The notes beneath the pieces were generated by a model. That model was not told the origin of the DNA. It searched no databases and was given only the letters and a program-made list of their open reading frames with translations. 64,000 nucleotides of DNA from Fluviicola sp. (lineage in GTDB: Bacteria; Bacteroidota; Bacteroidia; Flavobacteriales_D; Crocinitomicaceae). Numbering within the stretch: the first letter of the stretch is position 1; the number at the start of each line of letters is the position of its first letter. The position numbers and the translations under genes are program-made. The stretch covers positions 57,877 through 121,876 of the forward strand of contig NVXU02000058.1 in NCBI GenBank assembly GCA_002734065.2, written 5' to 3'. Positions 52,695 to 61,521 of the stretch are shown here, in pieces.

Positions 52695-53813
52695 ATGAGC
52701 GTGCCTTACGTTAAGTTTGACAATAAAAAAGACCCTGAATTCTATAAAGAATTGAGAAAACGTGTAAATAGCTATTTTACAGATAATAACATCTCTAAAT
52801 ATGCTAATTTGAACATGAAATTGAAGTCTGCTTTCATGCTTTCTCTTTATTTTGTGCCTTTTGTATTGATGCTGACGGGAGTCGTTGATTCTAATTGGGG
52901 AATCATTGGAATGTGGGCAATAATGGGATTTGGCATTTCTGGAATCGGCTTGTCGATAATGCATGACGCGAATCACGGTTCTTATTCTACCAACCAATTT
53001 GTCAATAAGTTAATGGGAGGAACCTTAAATTTCGCAGGAGGATATCCACTCAACTGGATTATTCAGCACAACGTTTTACACCATACGTTTACTAACATTG
53101 AGCATTTCGACGAGGATATTGAAAAGAAAGGTGTGATGCGCTTCACGCCAAATCAAGAGCATAAGTCTATTTTCAAGTTTCAAATTTTTTATGCGCCAAT
53201 TCTTTATGCTGTTTTAACTATTTACTGGGTGCTTTCTAAAGATTTTGAGCAGCTAAACCGTTACGAAAAGCTTGGATTACTGAAAGCCCAAGAGATGAAC
53301 TACAAAAAGGCCTTATTTCAAATAATAATCATGAAAATAGCTTATTTAGCGCTGTTTTTAGTTCTTCCATTGTTCGTTGTCAATGTTCATTGGGGAATTA
53401 TTATCGGTGGTTTTCTAGTGATGCATGCAATCGCTGGATTGGTGTTAGCATTGATTTTTCAATCGGCACATGTTATTGAAGAAACAGAATTCTTTGAAGC
53501 TGACGAGAACAATTCAGTAGAAGAAAATTGGGCAATTTTACAAATGAGAACGACCGCTAATTTCGCGAATGGAAGCACCCTTTTTTCGTGGTACATCGGA
53601 GGATTGAATTACCAAATTGAGCATCACCTCTTCCCTACTGTTTGTCACGTACATTACAGACATATTTCAAAAATTGTGAAAGCAACTGCTGAAGAGTATG
53701 GTGTTCCTTACCATCACCACAAGACCTTTTTAGGTGCTTTGAAAAGCCATTTTACTTTGTTGAATGATCTAGGGACGGGGAAGTATGATAAGAGAGTGAG
53801 AAGTGTGGAGTGA
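52695..53813 (+). CDS. Membrane fatty-acid desaturase (acyl-CoA/acyl-lipid type)
   Basis: A 372-residue di-iron membrane enzyme that introduces a double bond into a fatty acyl chain. The three histidine boxes are intact: HDANHGS (about 95), HNVLHHTF (about 119) and QIEHHLFP (about 312). The last, with Gln in first place, is typical of front-end (delta-6-like) desaturases. No cytochrome b5 domain is present. Four to six membrane helices lie between. Such enzymes help keep membranes fluid in the cold. The stop codon lies in GTGGAGTGA repeat text. Confidence 0.92.
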   Translation: MSVPYVKFDNKKDPEFYKELRKRVNSYFTDNNISKYANLNMKLKSAFMLSLYFVPFVLMLTGVVDSNWGIIGMWAIMGFGISGIGLSIMHDANHGSYSTNQFVNKLMGGTLNFAGGYPLNWIIQHNVLHHTFTNIEHFDEDIEKKGVMRFTPNQEHKSIFKFQIFYAPILYAVLTIYWVLSKDFEQLNRYEKLGLLKAQEMNYKKALFQIIIMKIAYLALFLVLPLFVVNVHWGIIIGGFLVMHAIAGLVLALIFQSAHVIEETEFFEADENNSVEENWAILQMRTTANFANGSTLFSWYIGGLNYQIEHHLFPTVCHVHYRHISKIVKATAEEYGVPYHHHKTFLGALKSHFTLLNDLGTGKYDKRVRSVE

Positions 53814-53861
53814 TGAGTGTGGAGTGTACCTCGACAGGCTCGGCAACCAGTGTGGAGTGAA
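53803..53861. repeat. Degenerate GTGTGGAGTGA repeats split by a CTCGACAGGCTCGGC element
   Basis: Three units of GTGTGGAGTG(A), also found as a minisatellite at 35525, are interrupted by TACCTCGACAGGCTCGGCAA. The first unit supplies the last codons and stop of the desaturase gene. The rest of the gap to 53935 has nothing recognisable. Confidence 0.7.
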
Positions 53862-53935
53862 ATATAGCACGAATCAGCCTCGTTATACATTATACGCTAT
53901 CCATTAATCCATTAAAACATTATCCGCTAAACAAC

Positions 53936-54640
53936 CTAGCTTATCAACTTCATCAATCCTTCAAATTCTTCTTTGCTAAACGGGCGCATTTGCCCTTTTC
54001 GGAGTCGATTTAACTCAACATTCATTATTCGAACACGTTTTAAGCTTCTTACTTCGTAATTGAGATGCTCACACATCCTTCTAATTTGGCGATTTAAACC
54101 TTGCGTGAGAATGATTTTGAAAGAATAATCATCAACTTTTTCAACAACGCACTTTTTCGTTACGGTTTCTAAAATTGGGATCCCATTGCTCATTTTAGTG
54201 ATGAACCAATCCGTTATTTTCTTATTTACCCCTACGATGTATTCTTTTTCGTGATTATTGCGAGAACGAAGAATTTTGTTGACAATATCACCATCATTGG
54301 TCAGAAAAATCAGTCCTTCGCTTGGCTTATCAAGTCGTCCGATTGGGAAAATTCGCTCTGGGTAATTAATAAAACTAATGATATTCCCTTTGATGGATTG
54401 ATCCGTTGTACAAGTGATTCCGGTAGGTTTATTGAATACGAAATAAAGATTTTCCACCTCTTTGGAAATCACTTTATCGTTGACAGAAATCACATCATTT
54501 TCGGTAACTTTAATACCAAGACCTGCTAATTCTCCATTCACTTTTACGCGACCTTCTTCTATTAATTTGTCAGCGCCTCTTCGAGAACAATGACCTGTCT
54601 CTGCAATCGCTTTATTCAAGCGTTTTGTCTCTAAAGTCAT
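53936..54640 (-). CDS. rluF: 23S rRNA pseudouridine synthase, RsuA/RluB/RluF family (RluF-like)
   Basis: A 234-residue RNA-modifying enzyme. An N-terminal S4 RNA-binding domain (LNKAIAETGHCSRRGADKLIEEGRVKVNG) precedes the catalytic domain with the active aspartate in FPIGRLDKPSEGLIFLTNDGD (about 105-125). NHEKEYIVGVNKKI and GLNRQIRRMCEHLNYEV are as in RluF, which acts on U2604 of 23S rRNA. The start at MTLETKRLNK gives an ATGA overlap with the GSCFA gene, showing tight coupling. It is the last gene of the long operon. Confidence 0.9.
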   Translation of the reverse strand: MTLETKRLNKAIAETGHCSRRGADKLIEEGRVKVNGELAGLGIKVTENDVISVNDKVISKEVENLYFVFNKPTGITCTTDQSIKGNIISFINYPERIFPIGRLDKPSEGLIFLTNDGDIVNKILRSRNNHEKEYIVGVNKKITDWFITKMSNGIPILETVTKKCVVEKVDDYSFKIILTQGLNRQIRRMCEHLNYEVRSLKRVRIMNVELNRLRKGQMRPFSKEEFEGLMKLIS

Positions 54641-55587
54641 GCGTCCAACCAATTTAACGAAGGATTATCTTGTAGCAATCGATCTCTTGAAGCCCTTGCT
54701 TTATCTATCCTCTGTGAGTTTGCAACAGAATTAGGATGCAAGCTTTTGTGTTGTAAAGTTGCTTTAATTTGCAGAATTCTATTGGTCAATTCTTGCGTAT
54801 CTGCATCAAAATAGCTCTTTTTAAAAGCCTCCCAGATGTAATTTATCGCCAAAGAATTTGGATGCACCAAGTCTTCGGCATAAAAACGGTAGTCTCTTAG
54901 TTCGTCAATCACAATTTCATAGGCTGGAAAATAGTGACAGTGATTATTCTGTTTAACCAAAGAATGCACCAGTTCAATTAAGCGCGCTTTGCTCTGATTG
55001 TTCTCAATGAGTCCATCTTTCTTATGTCTGACTGGACTAACCGAAAATAAAACTTGAAGATTCGGAAATTGAATCTTCAAATCTTGCAAAAGAGAAGTCC
55101 AAGAATTCTGCATTGATTCGATACTTGCTAATTCTTTCGTGAAGTTGCTTACTTGCTCCTTGTGGCAATTCCCAACCGTTCTATTCAGTTGCTTGTGCGC
55201 GTATTTCCATGCCGTTCCGAAGGTTACAATTAGTAATTTTGCATCGGACAATGATTTTTTAGTCTCTTTTCTTCTCTGGAGAATAATTGTTCTCAATTCT
55301 TGCTCGGATTTTGCGTAAATTTTACTTGAAGAATCCCAACTGAAGAATAAATCGTCTCTTTGCACACTATCCACATTCTCACTGTCGAAAATAGAGGCTT
55401 CTAAAACATTGAGCAAAGCATCTGGATGAAATAAAGTGCCAAAAGGGTTCTCAAAAACACGAAAGCAGACTCCTGCCAACTTGTTCGACATTTCTTCAGA
55501 AAAGCAACTACCAATTGAAACAATAGAGTCGCTATGCACTAATTTTAGTGCACTTGGAGCAGGTTCGAAATTTAATTTGAAATCCAT
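54637..55587 (-). CDS. GSCFA domain protein
   Basis: A 316-residue protein with the name-giving motif VSIGSCFSEEMSNKL (about 24-38). This family is related to SGNH/GDSL-type esterases: the Ser lies in GSCF, and DLVHPNSLAINYIW near residue 245 supplies the Asp-x-x-His pair. A middle motif LLIVTFGTAWKY matches the Gly/Asn block. Substrate is unknown, though an O-acyl ester of a glycan or lipid is possible. There is no signal peptide. It overlaps recN by one base and rluF by four. Confidence 0.87.
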   Translation of the reverse strand: MDFKLNFEPAPSALKLVHSDSIVSIGSCFSEEMSNKLAGVCFRVFENPFGTLFHPDALLNVLEASIFDSENVDSVQRDDLFFSWDSSSKIYAKSEQELRTIILQRRKETKKSLSDAKLLIVTFGTAWKYAHKQLNRTVGNCHKEQVSNFTKELASIESMQNSWTSLLQDLKIQFPNLQVLFSVSPVRHKKDGLIENNQSKARLIELVHSLVKQNNHCHYFPAYEIVIDELRDYRFYAEDLVHPNSLAINYIWEAFKKSYFDADTQELTNRILQIKATLQHKSLHPNSVANSQRIDKARASRDRLLQDNPSLNWLDA

Positions 55588-57236
55588 TAGTCCATCAAGG
55601 CTTTTGCGTTATCCAAGGCGGCTTGATTAATTTGGTCACCACTCATCAAGCGTGCTGTTTCTTCAATTTTCTCTTGAGAATTGAGCTCTATAACTTGCGA
55701 CATTGCCTTGCCGTTACTAATTTCTTTCACGACTTTTAAATGCTGTCCACCTTTTGCAGCAACTTGCGGAAGATGGGTGATGGCAATAACCTGCATTCCT
55801 GCACCCATTTTCTTCAACGTCTGTCCCATTTTTTGAGCAACATCTCCTGAAACGCCTGTATCAATCTCATCGAAGAGCATTGTTCTTAATTTCACTTTAG
55901 AAGACATTAGACTTTGCAACGCAAGCATCACTCGAGAAAGCTCTCCACCACTCGCAGCCTTATGAACCGGAACTGGCTCCATACCCATATTTGGACTAAA
56001 AAGTATCTCTAAATTGGTATTCCCCGTCGCAGATAATTCATCAGATTGAGAAAGAGAGAAAAGCAAGGTTGTATTCTCTAATTTTAGACCTGCTAACTCT
56101 TTCTTTAGGTCAGTTTCAATCTTTGCTACGGCATTCAAACGCTTGCTGTGTATATTGTTCGCAATTCCCAGTGATTTTGCTTCTTGCTCTTTAACGGATG
56201 CCTTTAATTCTTCAATTTCTATTTTTAACTCCTCAAAACTCGCTGAAGAATTTTTAAGATTTTCTTGCAATTGAACCAATTCTTGCTGAGAATTAATTCT
56301 GTGTTTTTGCAAAATTCTATTGTAAGAATCCATTTGCGCAATCATCTCGTCTAATTTTCTGGGGTCAAATGCTACGGCATTTGCATTTGATTCAGCATCC
56401 TCAATGATATCATTAATTTCGATGGAAATTGCATTGATTCTATCGCTTATGGTTTTCAAACCATGGTCAAAAGAAATACTTTTGGAAAGGCTCGTTTTTA
56501 GTTCGCCCAAACGGTCAACAACACCATTATCTGTTTTCAAAACAGTAATTATTTTTTGAAAAGCTTGTGCAATTTCATCTGCATTCTCCCCTTTCTTTAA
56601 TTCTTGCTGAATGCTTTCATAATCGATTCTTTCTAAGTGTAAAGATGTTAATTCTTGCAATTGAAAAGCGTTGTAATCTGCTTGAGAAATCGATTTTCCC
56701 AATTCATTCTCTTTCGTTTCTAGGAGTTTAACATTCTCTTTGAATTTTAAAAACTGGATTTTGTATGCTTCTGTTTCTTTCGTTAGTTCTGCAAGAATAT
56801 CTAGGACTTTCAACTGAAAAGAGGTCTCTTTTAATTCCAATGTATTGTATTGAGAATGAATGTGAATCAATTGGCTCGAAAACTCTTTCAGTACGTGCAA
56901 TTGTACAGGAGTATCGTTAATAAAAGCCCTTGAACGTCCTTGTTTGTGAATTTCTCTACGAACAATTGCTGTGTCAAAATAATCGAGCTCATTCTCACTA
57001 AAAAATGACTCTAAGCCAAAGCCTTTTATTTTTATTTCCGCTTCTACGGTTGATTTTTCGCTCTTATTTCCAATGACAGAAAAGTTGGCTCTTTCTCCAA
57101 GAATAAGATTCAATGCGTTGAGAAGAATTGATTTTCCAGAGCCTGTTTCTCCAGTTATCACCGTAAAACCAGCTTTAAATTGAATATTAACAGCATCAAT
57201 TAAGACAAAATTCTCTATCCTTAAAGAGGCAATCAT
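55587..57236 (-). CDS. recN: DNA repair protein RecN
   Basis: A 549-residue SMC-like ATPase for double-strand break repair. Walker A is in TGETGSGKSILLNALNLILG (about 29-48), the signature in ASGGELSRVMLALQS (about 435), and Walker B in MLFDEIDTGVSGDVAQKMG (about 465). Long coiled coils fill the centre (about 150-380), as in other RecN. It overlaps the DUF4835 gene by four bases at its start and the GSCFA gene by one at its end. Confidence 0.96.
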   Translation of the reverse strand: MIASLRIENFVLIDAVNIQFKAGFTVITGETGSGKSILLNALNLILGERANFSVIGNKSEKSTVEAEIKIKGFGLESFFSENELDYFDTAIVRREIHKQGRSRAFINDTPVQLHVLKEFSSQLIHIHSQYNTLELKETSFQLKVLDILAELTKETEAYKIQFLKFKENVKLLETKENELGKSISQADYNAFQLQELTSLHLERIDYESIQQELKKGENADEIAQAFQKIITVLKTDNGVVDRLGELKTSLSKSISFDHGLKTISDRINAISIEINDIIEDAESNANAVAFDPRKLDEMIAQMDSYNRILQKHRINSQQELVQLQENLKNSSASFEELKIEIEELKASVKEQEAKSLGIANNIHSKRLNAVAKIETDLKKELAGLKLENTTLLFSLSQSDELSATGNTNLEILFSPNMGMEPVPVHKAASGGELSRVMLALQSLMSSKVKLRTMLFDEIDTGVSGDVAQKMGQTLKKMGAGMQVIAITHLPQVAAKGGQHLKVVKEISNGKAMSQVIELNSQEKIEETARLMSGDQINQAALDNAKALMD

Positions 57237-58141
57237 TGCGTGAGAATCTCTTGATACCTAGAAGAATTTGCAGGGTCTATTCTTTTAAGCAAATTAACAA
57301 TGTCATTTTTTTCTCTTGCTTCAGAATCTGCAAATAAATTCTTAATTTCATTTGTTTTCGCTTGAACAAAATTTAATAGATTCACAGAACCAGGTCTTGT
57401 GGAGGTGATTTTAATCAACTTACTTAAAGCGTTAAAGATTCCAGTTTTTCCAGATTTCTTACTATCATATAACAAGTCAATTCCTTTTCTGTGATAAATG
57501 TAGTTGCATTCTCGAAGTGGTGAAAACAACTCGTGCAAGATGTTATCAACCAACCAAAATCTATTTTTACGACCTCTTTCATTCGATTTCCAACCTGGAG
57601 CGCCAGAAGCTTGTGCGTCGGAAACCACTTGCTGTGCCATGGAAAAGTATTTTGTCCCTCCTTTATTAGAGAAAGAATCATAATCCATTCCGAGGATAAA
57701 ATATGCGTAAAACGCAAGCATAGAAGTCAAATTATCCGTGTATTGATTGGGCACATAGATTAAGATTGCGTTTCTAGAATAGGAAAACGCTACATCCTTG
57801 TCTTGGAAGTTAAACATCGTTGTATTGTAGCTAGAATTTAACGCTGGGCGCGAAGATTGCACTTGCATTGAGCCACTAAACGACCCAGCAGAAGTAACTT
57901 TGTCAATTTGAAATTGGATAGTACAATTGATTCTTTCTTCGACCGTGAACTTATCTTTGGTCCATTGCGTATTGTTCATTAGCTCGTAAATGGTATTCTC
58001 CATTTGTTCTAGAACCTCTTTTTCAACGCTTGTCAATTCTAAACGAGCGTCAATAATAACACTCACTTGACAATTTAACTCTTGTGAATTTGACACAAAA
58101 ACTAAATTGAAAATAAACAATAAACTCACTAAAAATTTCAT
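57233..58141 (-). CDS. DUF4835 family exported protein (PorD-like)
   Basis: A 302-residue protein with signal peptide (ending NLVFVSNSQ). It starts ELNCQVSVIIDARLELTSVEKEVLEQME and has the family stretches CTIQFQIDKV, MLAFYAYFILGMDYDSFS and GWKSNERGRKNRFWLVDNIL. DUF4835 genes are typically next to coaBC and recN in Bacteroidota, as here. In my recollection the family is now named after T9SS protein PorD, but its job is not well known. It overlaps both neighbours by four bases, so the operon is translationally coupled. Confidence 0.85.
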   Translation of the reverse strand: MKFLVSLLFIFNLVFVSNSQELNCQVSVIIDARLELTSVEKEVLEQMENTIYELMNNTQWTKDKFTVEERINCTIQFQIDKVTSAGSFSGSMQVQSSRPALNSSYNTTMFNFQDKDVAFSYSRNAILIYVPNQYTDNLTSMLAFYAYFILGMDYDSFSNKGGTKYFSMAQQVVSDAQASGAPGWKSNERGRKNRFWLVDNILHELFSPLRECNYIYHRKGIDLLYDSKKSGKTGIFNALSKLIKITSTRPGSVNLLNFVQAKTNEIKNLFADSEAREKNDIVNLLKRIDPANSSRYQEILTQ

Positions 58142-59337
58142 CCTATATAGGTTTTCAAATAATCTATAATATCTTTCGCAACTGCCTCTTTAGACTTTAA
58201 CTCAAAAGATTGCAAATTATTGCGATTATCTAAGATAGTAATTTTATTTGTGTCCACACCAAAACCTGCGCCATTATCTTTCAAAGAATTCATAACGATG
58301 AAATTTAGGTTCTTTGCTTCTAGTTTTTTGGCTCCATTCTCAAGAAGGTTTTGTGTTTCTAAAGCAAAACCAACAAGGCATTGATTTTCTGTCTTTACAC
58401 TTCCTGCCCAATTTAGAATATCTGGATTTTTAACCAATTCAATGGTCAATTCATCCGTTTTCTTTTTAATTTTTTCTATGGCTTGATTTTTTGGTCTGTA
58501 ATCAGCAACAGCTGCCGCAAAAATACCGAAATCACAGTTTTTCCAACAATTTTGCACTTCCGAAAGCATATCCTCGGCTGATTTGATCTTGATAAGTGAC
58601 AAATTATCATCTTCTAGCGACAAATTAGTTGGGCCAGTTACCAAAATTACCTTCGCACCCCTGTTTAGAAAGTCCTGCGCAATTTTGAATCCCATTTTAC
58701 CACTAGAATGATTTCCAATAAAACGAACAGGGTCAAGTGCTTCATAAGTTGGACCTGCAGTAATTACCACTTTCTTACCTAAAAAATCGTTATTGGAAGC
58801 ACCAACGATTGCTTCAATGGCACTAAAAATCGTTTCTGGTTCTGCCATTCTTCCTTCTCCCGTCAACCCGCTTGCTAATTCTCCAATTTCTGCAGGAATA
58901 ATTTCCACGCCATCTTTTTCGATTTGCGCTAAATTTCTTTTGGTAGAAGGGTGTATATACATGTCCAAATCCATCGCAGGAGCAACAATCGTTTTGGTTT
59001 TCATGGAAAGGTAGGTAGCCAATAAGAGGCTATCACAACTTCCCTGCACCATTTTACTCAATGTATTTGCCGTGAGTGGGGCAATGATGAATAAATCTGC
59101 CCACAATCCATATTCTACATGGTTATTCCAAGTTCCGTCTTTTTTGTTCCAAAATTCTATTCCAACAGGGTTGTTAGAAAGTGTTGATACAACAAGTGGG
59201 CTAATAAATTCTGTAGATGCGGGAGTCATGATGCATTTTACATCAGCTCCATTTTTTTTTAATAAACGAATGAGAAATGCGATTTTGTATGCCGCTATTC
59301 CTCCAGTTATTCCAAGAAGAATGCGTTTTCCTCGCAT
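58138..59337 (-). CDS. coaBC: Phosphopantothenoylcysteine decarboxylase/phosphopantothenate-cysteine ligase
   Basis: A 399-residue two-domain enzyme for two steps of coenzyme A synthesis. The N-terminal CoaC flavoprotein (1-180) has GITGGIAAYK, IAPLTANTLSKMVQG with the active-site Asn, and PAMDLDMY. The C-terminal CoaB ligase (185-399) has GPTYEALDPVRFIGNHSSGKMG and FAAAVADYRP. In the flexible CoaC loop the sequence is ELASGLTGEGRMAEP, where E. coli Dfp and plant HAL3 have the catalytic Cys of the ACGD motif; here it is Ser. Start 43 bases after the rpoZ stop. Confidence 0.96.
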   Translation of the reverse strand: MRGKRILLGITGGIAAYKIAFLIRLLKKNGADVKCIMTPASTEFISPLVVSTLSNNPVGIEFWNKKDGTWNNHVEYGLWADLFIIAPLTANTLSKMVQGSCDSLLLATYLSMKTKTIVAPAMDLDMYIHPSTKRNLAQIEKDGVEIIPAEIGELASGLTGEGRMAEPETIFSAIEAIVGASNNDFLGKKVVITAGPTYEALDPVRFIGNHSSGKMGFKIAQDFLNRGAKVILVTGPTNLSLEDDNLSLIKIKSAEDMLSEVQNCWKNCDFGIFAAAVADYRPKNQAIEKIKKKTDELTIELVKNPDILNWAGSVKTENQCLVGFALETQNLLENGAKKLEAKNLNFIVMNSLKDNGAGFGVDTNKITILDNRNNLQSFELKSKEAVAKDIIDYLKTYIG

Positions 59338-59380
59338 AGTATTATTTTCGTTAAGTTATTTTTAATCCAATTAGGATGAC

Positions 59381-59710
59381 TTATGCTTCAGACGAATCTT
59401 CTGGCATTCTTGCATAGATGTTATCGTTCAATAATTCTTGAATAGCAATTGCAACAGGTTTTGGAAGTCTTTCATAGAAACGAGAGATTTCAATTTGCTC
59501 TCTATTTTCAAAAATTTCTTCTAAGTTATCCGTTGTAGATGCAAACTCAGCCAATTTAGCAGTCAACTCCTCTTTCAATTCAATACTCAATTGATTTGAT
59601 CTTTTAGACATCATTACAATAGACTCGTAAATATTCTCTGTCTTCGCTTCCATTTCATCAGTATTGCGAGTTATTGTAGTCTTCTCTGCTGTGCTGTTCT
59701 TAAAATCCAT
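59381..59710 (-). CDS. rpoZ: DNA-directed RNA polymerase omega subunit (Bacteroidota type)
   Basis: A 109-residue protein that helps assemble and stabilise RNA polymerase. The stretch ENIYESIVMMSKRSNQLSIELKEELTAKLAEF (about 26-57) is the Bacteroidota omega motif, corresponding to the VxxxAxRARQL block of other omegas. Its place between bamD and coaBC is the usual one in Flavobacteriales. It begins two bases after the bamD stop. Confidence 0.92.
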   Translation of the reverse strand: MDFKNSTAEKTTITRNTDEMEAKTENIYESIVMMSKRSNQLSIELKEELTAKLAEFASTTDNLEEIFENREQIEISRFYERLPKPVAIAIQELLNDNIYARMPEDSSEA

Positions 59711-59712
59711 AT

Positions 59713-60525
59713 CTATTTTTTTATTTCTTCAATAAAAATTTCCTTATCTTTCTGAGTTTCTTCAAAATATCGCTTTGCTAAATTTTGATACCTAGAATCC
59801 GGAAATTCAACAACAAAAGTACGATATCTTTCAATAGTATTGTCCATTCTTTCGATTTTTTTGCTGTTTATACTGTTTTTTGATAAGTAATAAGAATTCT
59901 CCACAAGAACAAAGAAAATTTCTTCCCTGTAATTCGTTCTCGGGAAATCATCCATAAATGTTAATGCTGAACTAACCGCTGCTCTATAATTTTCCGTTTT
60001 GGCATATAACTTAACAGCATCGTATTGTTTAAGCTCTAATTTAAAACGCAATCGATCTATAATTTGATTACTGGAATCGACCAAAGTAGAATTTGGAAAT
60101 CGGTCTATGAATTGTTGCAAATCACCAATGGCTAATTCTGTGGCATCTTGATCCAAAGAGGATGCTGGTGATTCTGCCACACCACAAAGAGCACTCAAAA
60201 ACAATGCTTCTTCCGCTTTTGGACTAGATGGAAAACGTTTTGCAAACATCCCTAAATAATAACCAGCCATGTAGGTATCTTCTCCTATGTAATAACCTTT
60301 GCCAATTCTGAAGTAAGAAACTTCACCTTCCGCAGTTTTAGGCATTCTTTGGTAAACTTGCTCGTACAAGGCAACAGATTTAATTTCATCATCGTTGTCA
60401 TACAGTTCGTTGGCAAGGTCAAATTTTGCTCCATAATCGTCTGATTTCAACACACGGTTATAGCTTGAGCAACTTATCAAAAAGAGTCCAACCAGAAAAA
60501 TAAAAATTATTGAATATTTTTTCAT
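59713..60525 (-). CDS. bamD: Outer membrane protein assembly factor BamD, lipoprotein
   Basis: A 270-residue lipoprotein of the Bam complex, which folds beta-barrels into the outer membrane. The signal peptide ends in LISCSS (Cys about 19). The rest is a chain of TPR-like helices, with RVLKSDDYGAKFDLANELYDNDDEIKSVALYEQVYQRMP (about 24-62), YYLGMFAKRFPSSPKAEEALF and LQQFIDRFPNSTLVDSSNQII. A minus-strand TATTTTTG box 5-12 bases upstream of the ATG suggests an internal promoter, without a good -33 element. Confidence 0.93.
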   Translation of the reverse strand: MKKYSIIFIFLVGLFLISCSSYNRVLKSDDYGAKFDLANELYDNDDEIKSVALYEQVYQRMPKTAEGEVSYFRIGKGYYIGEDTYMAGYYLGMFAKRFPSSPKAEEALFLSALCGVAESPASSLDQDATELAIGDLQQFIDRFPNSTLVDSSNQIIDRLRFKLELKQYDAVKLYAKTENYRAAVSSALTFMDDFPRTNYREEIFFVLVENSYYLSKNSINSKKIERMDNTIERYRTFVVEFPDSRYQNLAKRYFEETQKDKEIFIEEIKK

Positions 60526-60561
60526 CCGTGCAAAAATAAGAGAATAAAGTTGATATGAATG

Positions 60562-61473
60562 TTAACGAACCCTAATATTACGACCAATCTGCAAGACTGT
60601 TGTCGCGCGAATACCATTTAACTGACAAAGGCGAGAAACAGAGGTTTTATTTCTGCTAGCAATCCCTCCTAATGTATCTCCAGACCTCACTCGGTGGTAT
60701 TTCTTGGTGCCAGAATAAGTTACATTTGACGAAGATGAACCAGCACGGAAAGCACCTCGATGCACCAATAAATTTTCATCTTTTACTTTTTTAGTTTTAA
60801 AATCAATAATTCTCTCTGGATTCATTGGAATGTCATAAAATCGCACTTCAAAATGCAAGTGCGAACCGCTAGAATGACCTGTATTACCACCTAAACCAAT
60901 AGGGTCACCTGCTTCTACCGTCTGATTGGGTACAACAAGGTGTTTGTCTAAGTGAGCATAAAAGGTTTCTAGACCATTATGGTGTCGGATAACTACTAAA
61001 TTTCCAAAACCACTGGTGTTGTATTTTGCATATCGAATTTTCCCTGACCAAGCAGCGCGAACGGTATCTCCCGTCACTAAATCAATGTCTGTACCGTTGT
61101 GATTCCGACCTCTTCTCCATCCAAAACGAGAGGTTATTCTGCCATCAAAAGGCATTACAAATTCTGAATTGGCACTGTCCTGAACGCATAACCAAATTGT
61201 ATCCTTTAACTTATTGACGTCATTTTTTAGTTGAGACGTATAGCATATATCATTGTCCCACGATTGAAAATAGTTCAAAGTACTATCTCCAGAAACTTCA
61301 TTGTGTAATTCTTGGTTCATTACTCCATCAAAGTTGATGTCCTCTTCAAAAATCCATGTTCTATTAGAATAGATAAGCATTGTTCCTTGCGGAGTGACGA
61401 GAGTGTCGATGATTTTTTGCCCAAAAGAATTCATGGCAAAAAGAAGGAAGAAAATAAAGGAGAGTATTCGCAT
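60562..61473 (-). CDS. M23 family peptidase with LysM domain (second copy)
   Basis: A 303-residue exported protein. The start MRILSFIFFLLFAMNSFGQ is used for its signal peptide; the track start adds 15 residues. The zinc motifs HNGTDIDL (about 147) and HLHFEVRF (about 228) are both intact, so cross-link cutting activity is likely. A final LysM module (YHRVRSGDTLGGIASRNKTSVSRLCQLNGI) closes it. It shares its plan, and the same residue pattern in both domains, with the gene at 35738, but has a longer N-terminal segment. Position just upstream of bamD suggests envelope assembly. Confidence 0.92.
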   Translation of the reverse strand: MRILSFIFFLLFAMNSFGQKIIDTLVTPQGTMLIYSNRTWIFEEDINFDGVMNQELHNEVSGDSTLNYFQSWDNDICYTSQLKNDVNKLKDTIWLCVQDSANSEFVMPFDGRITSRFGWRRGRNHNGTDIDLVTGDTVRAAWSGKIRYAKYNTSGFGNLVVIRHHNGLETFYAHLDKHLVVPNQTVEAGDPIGLGGNTGHSSGSHLHFEVRFYDIPMNPERIIDFKTKKVKDENLLVHRGAFRAGSSSSNVTYSGTKKYHRVRSGDTLGGIASRNKTSVSRLCQLNGIRATTVLQIGRNIRVR

Positions 61474-61521
61474 TGTTTTTAATCTAGTTTGTTGAGTTTT
61501 CAAAGGTACTAATTTCATTGC

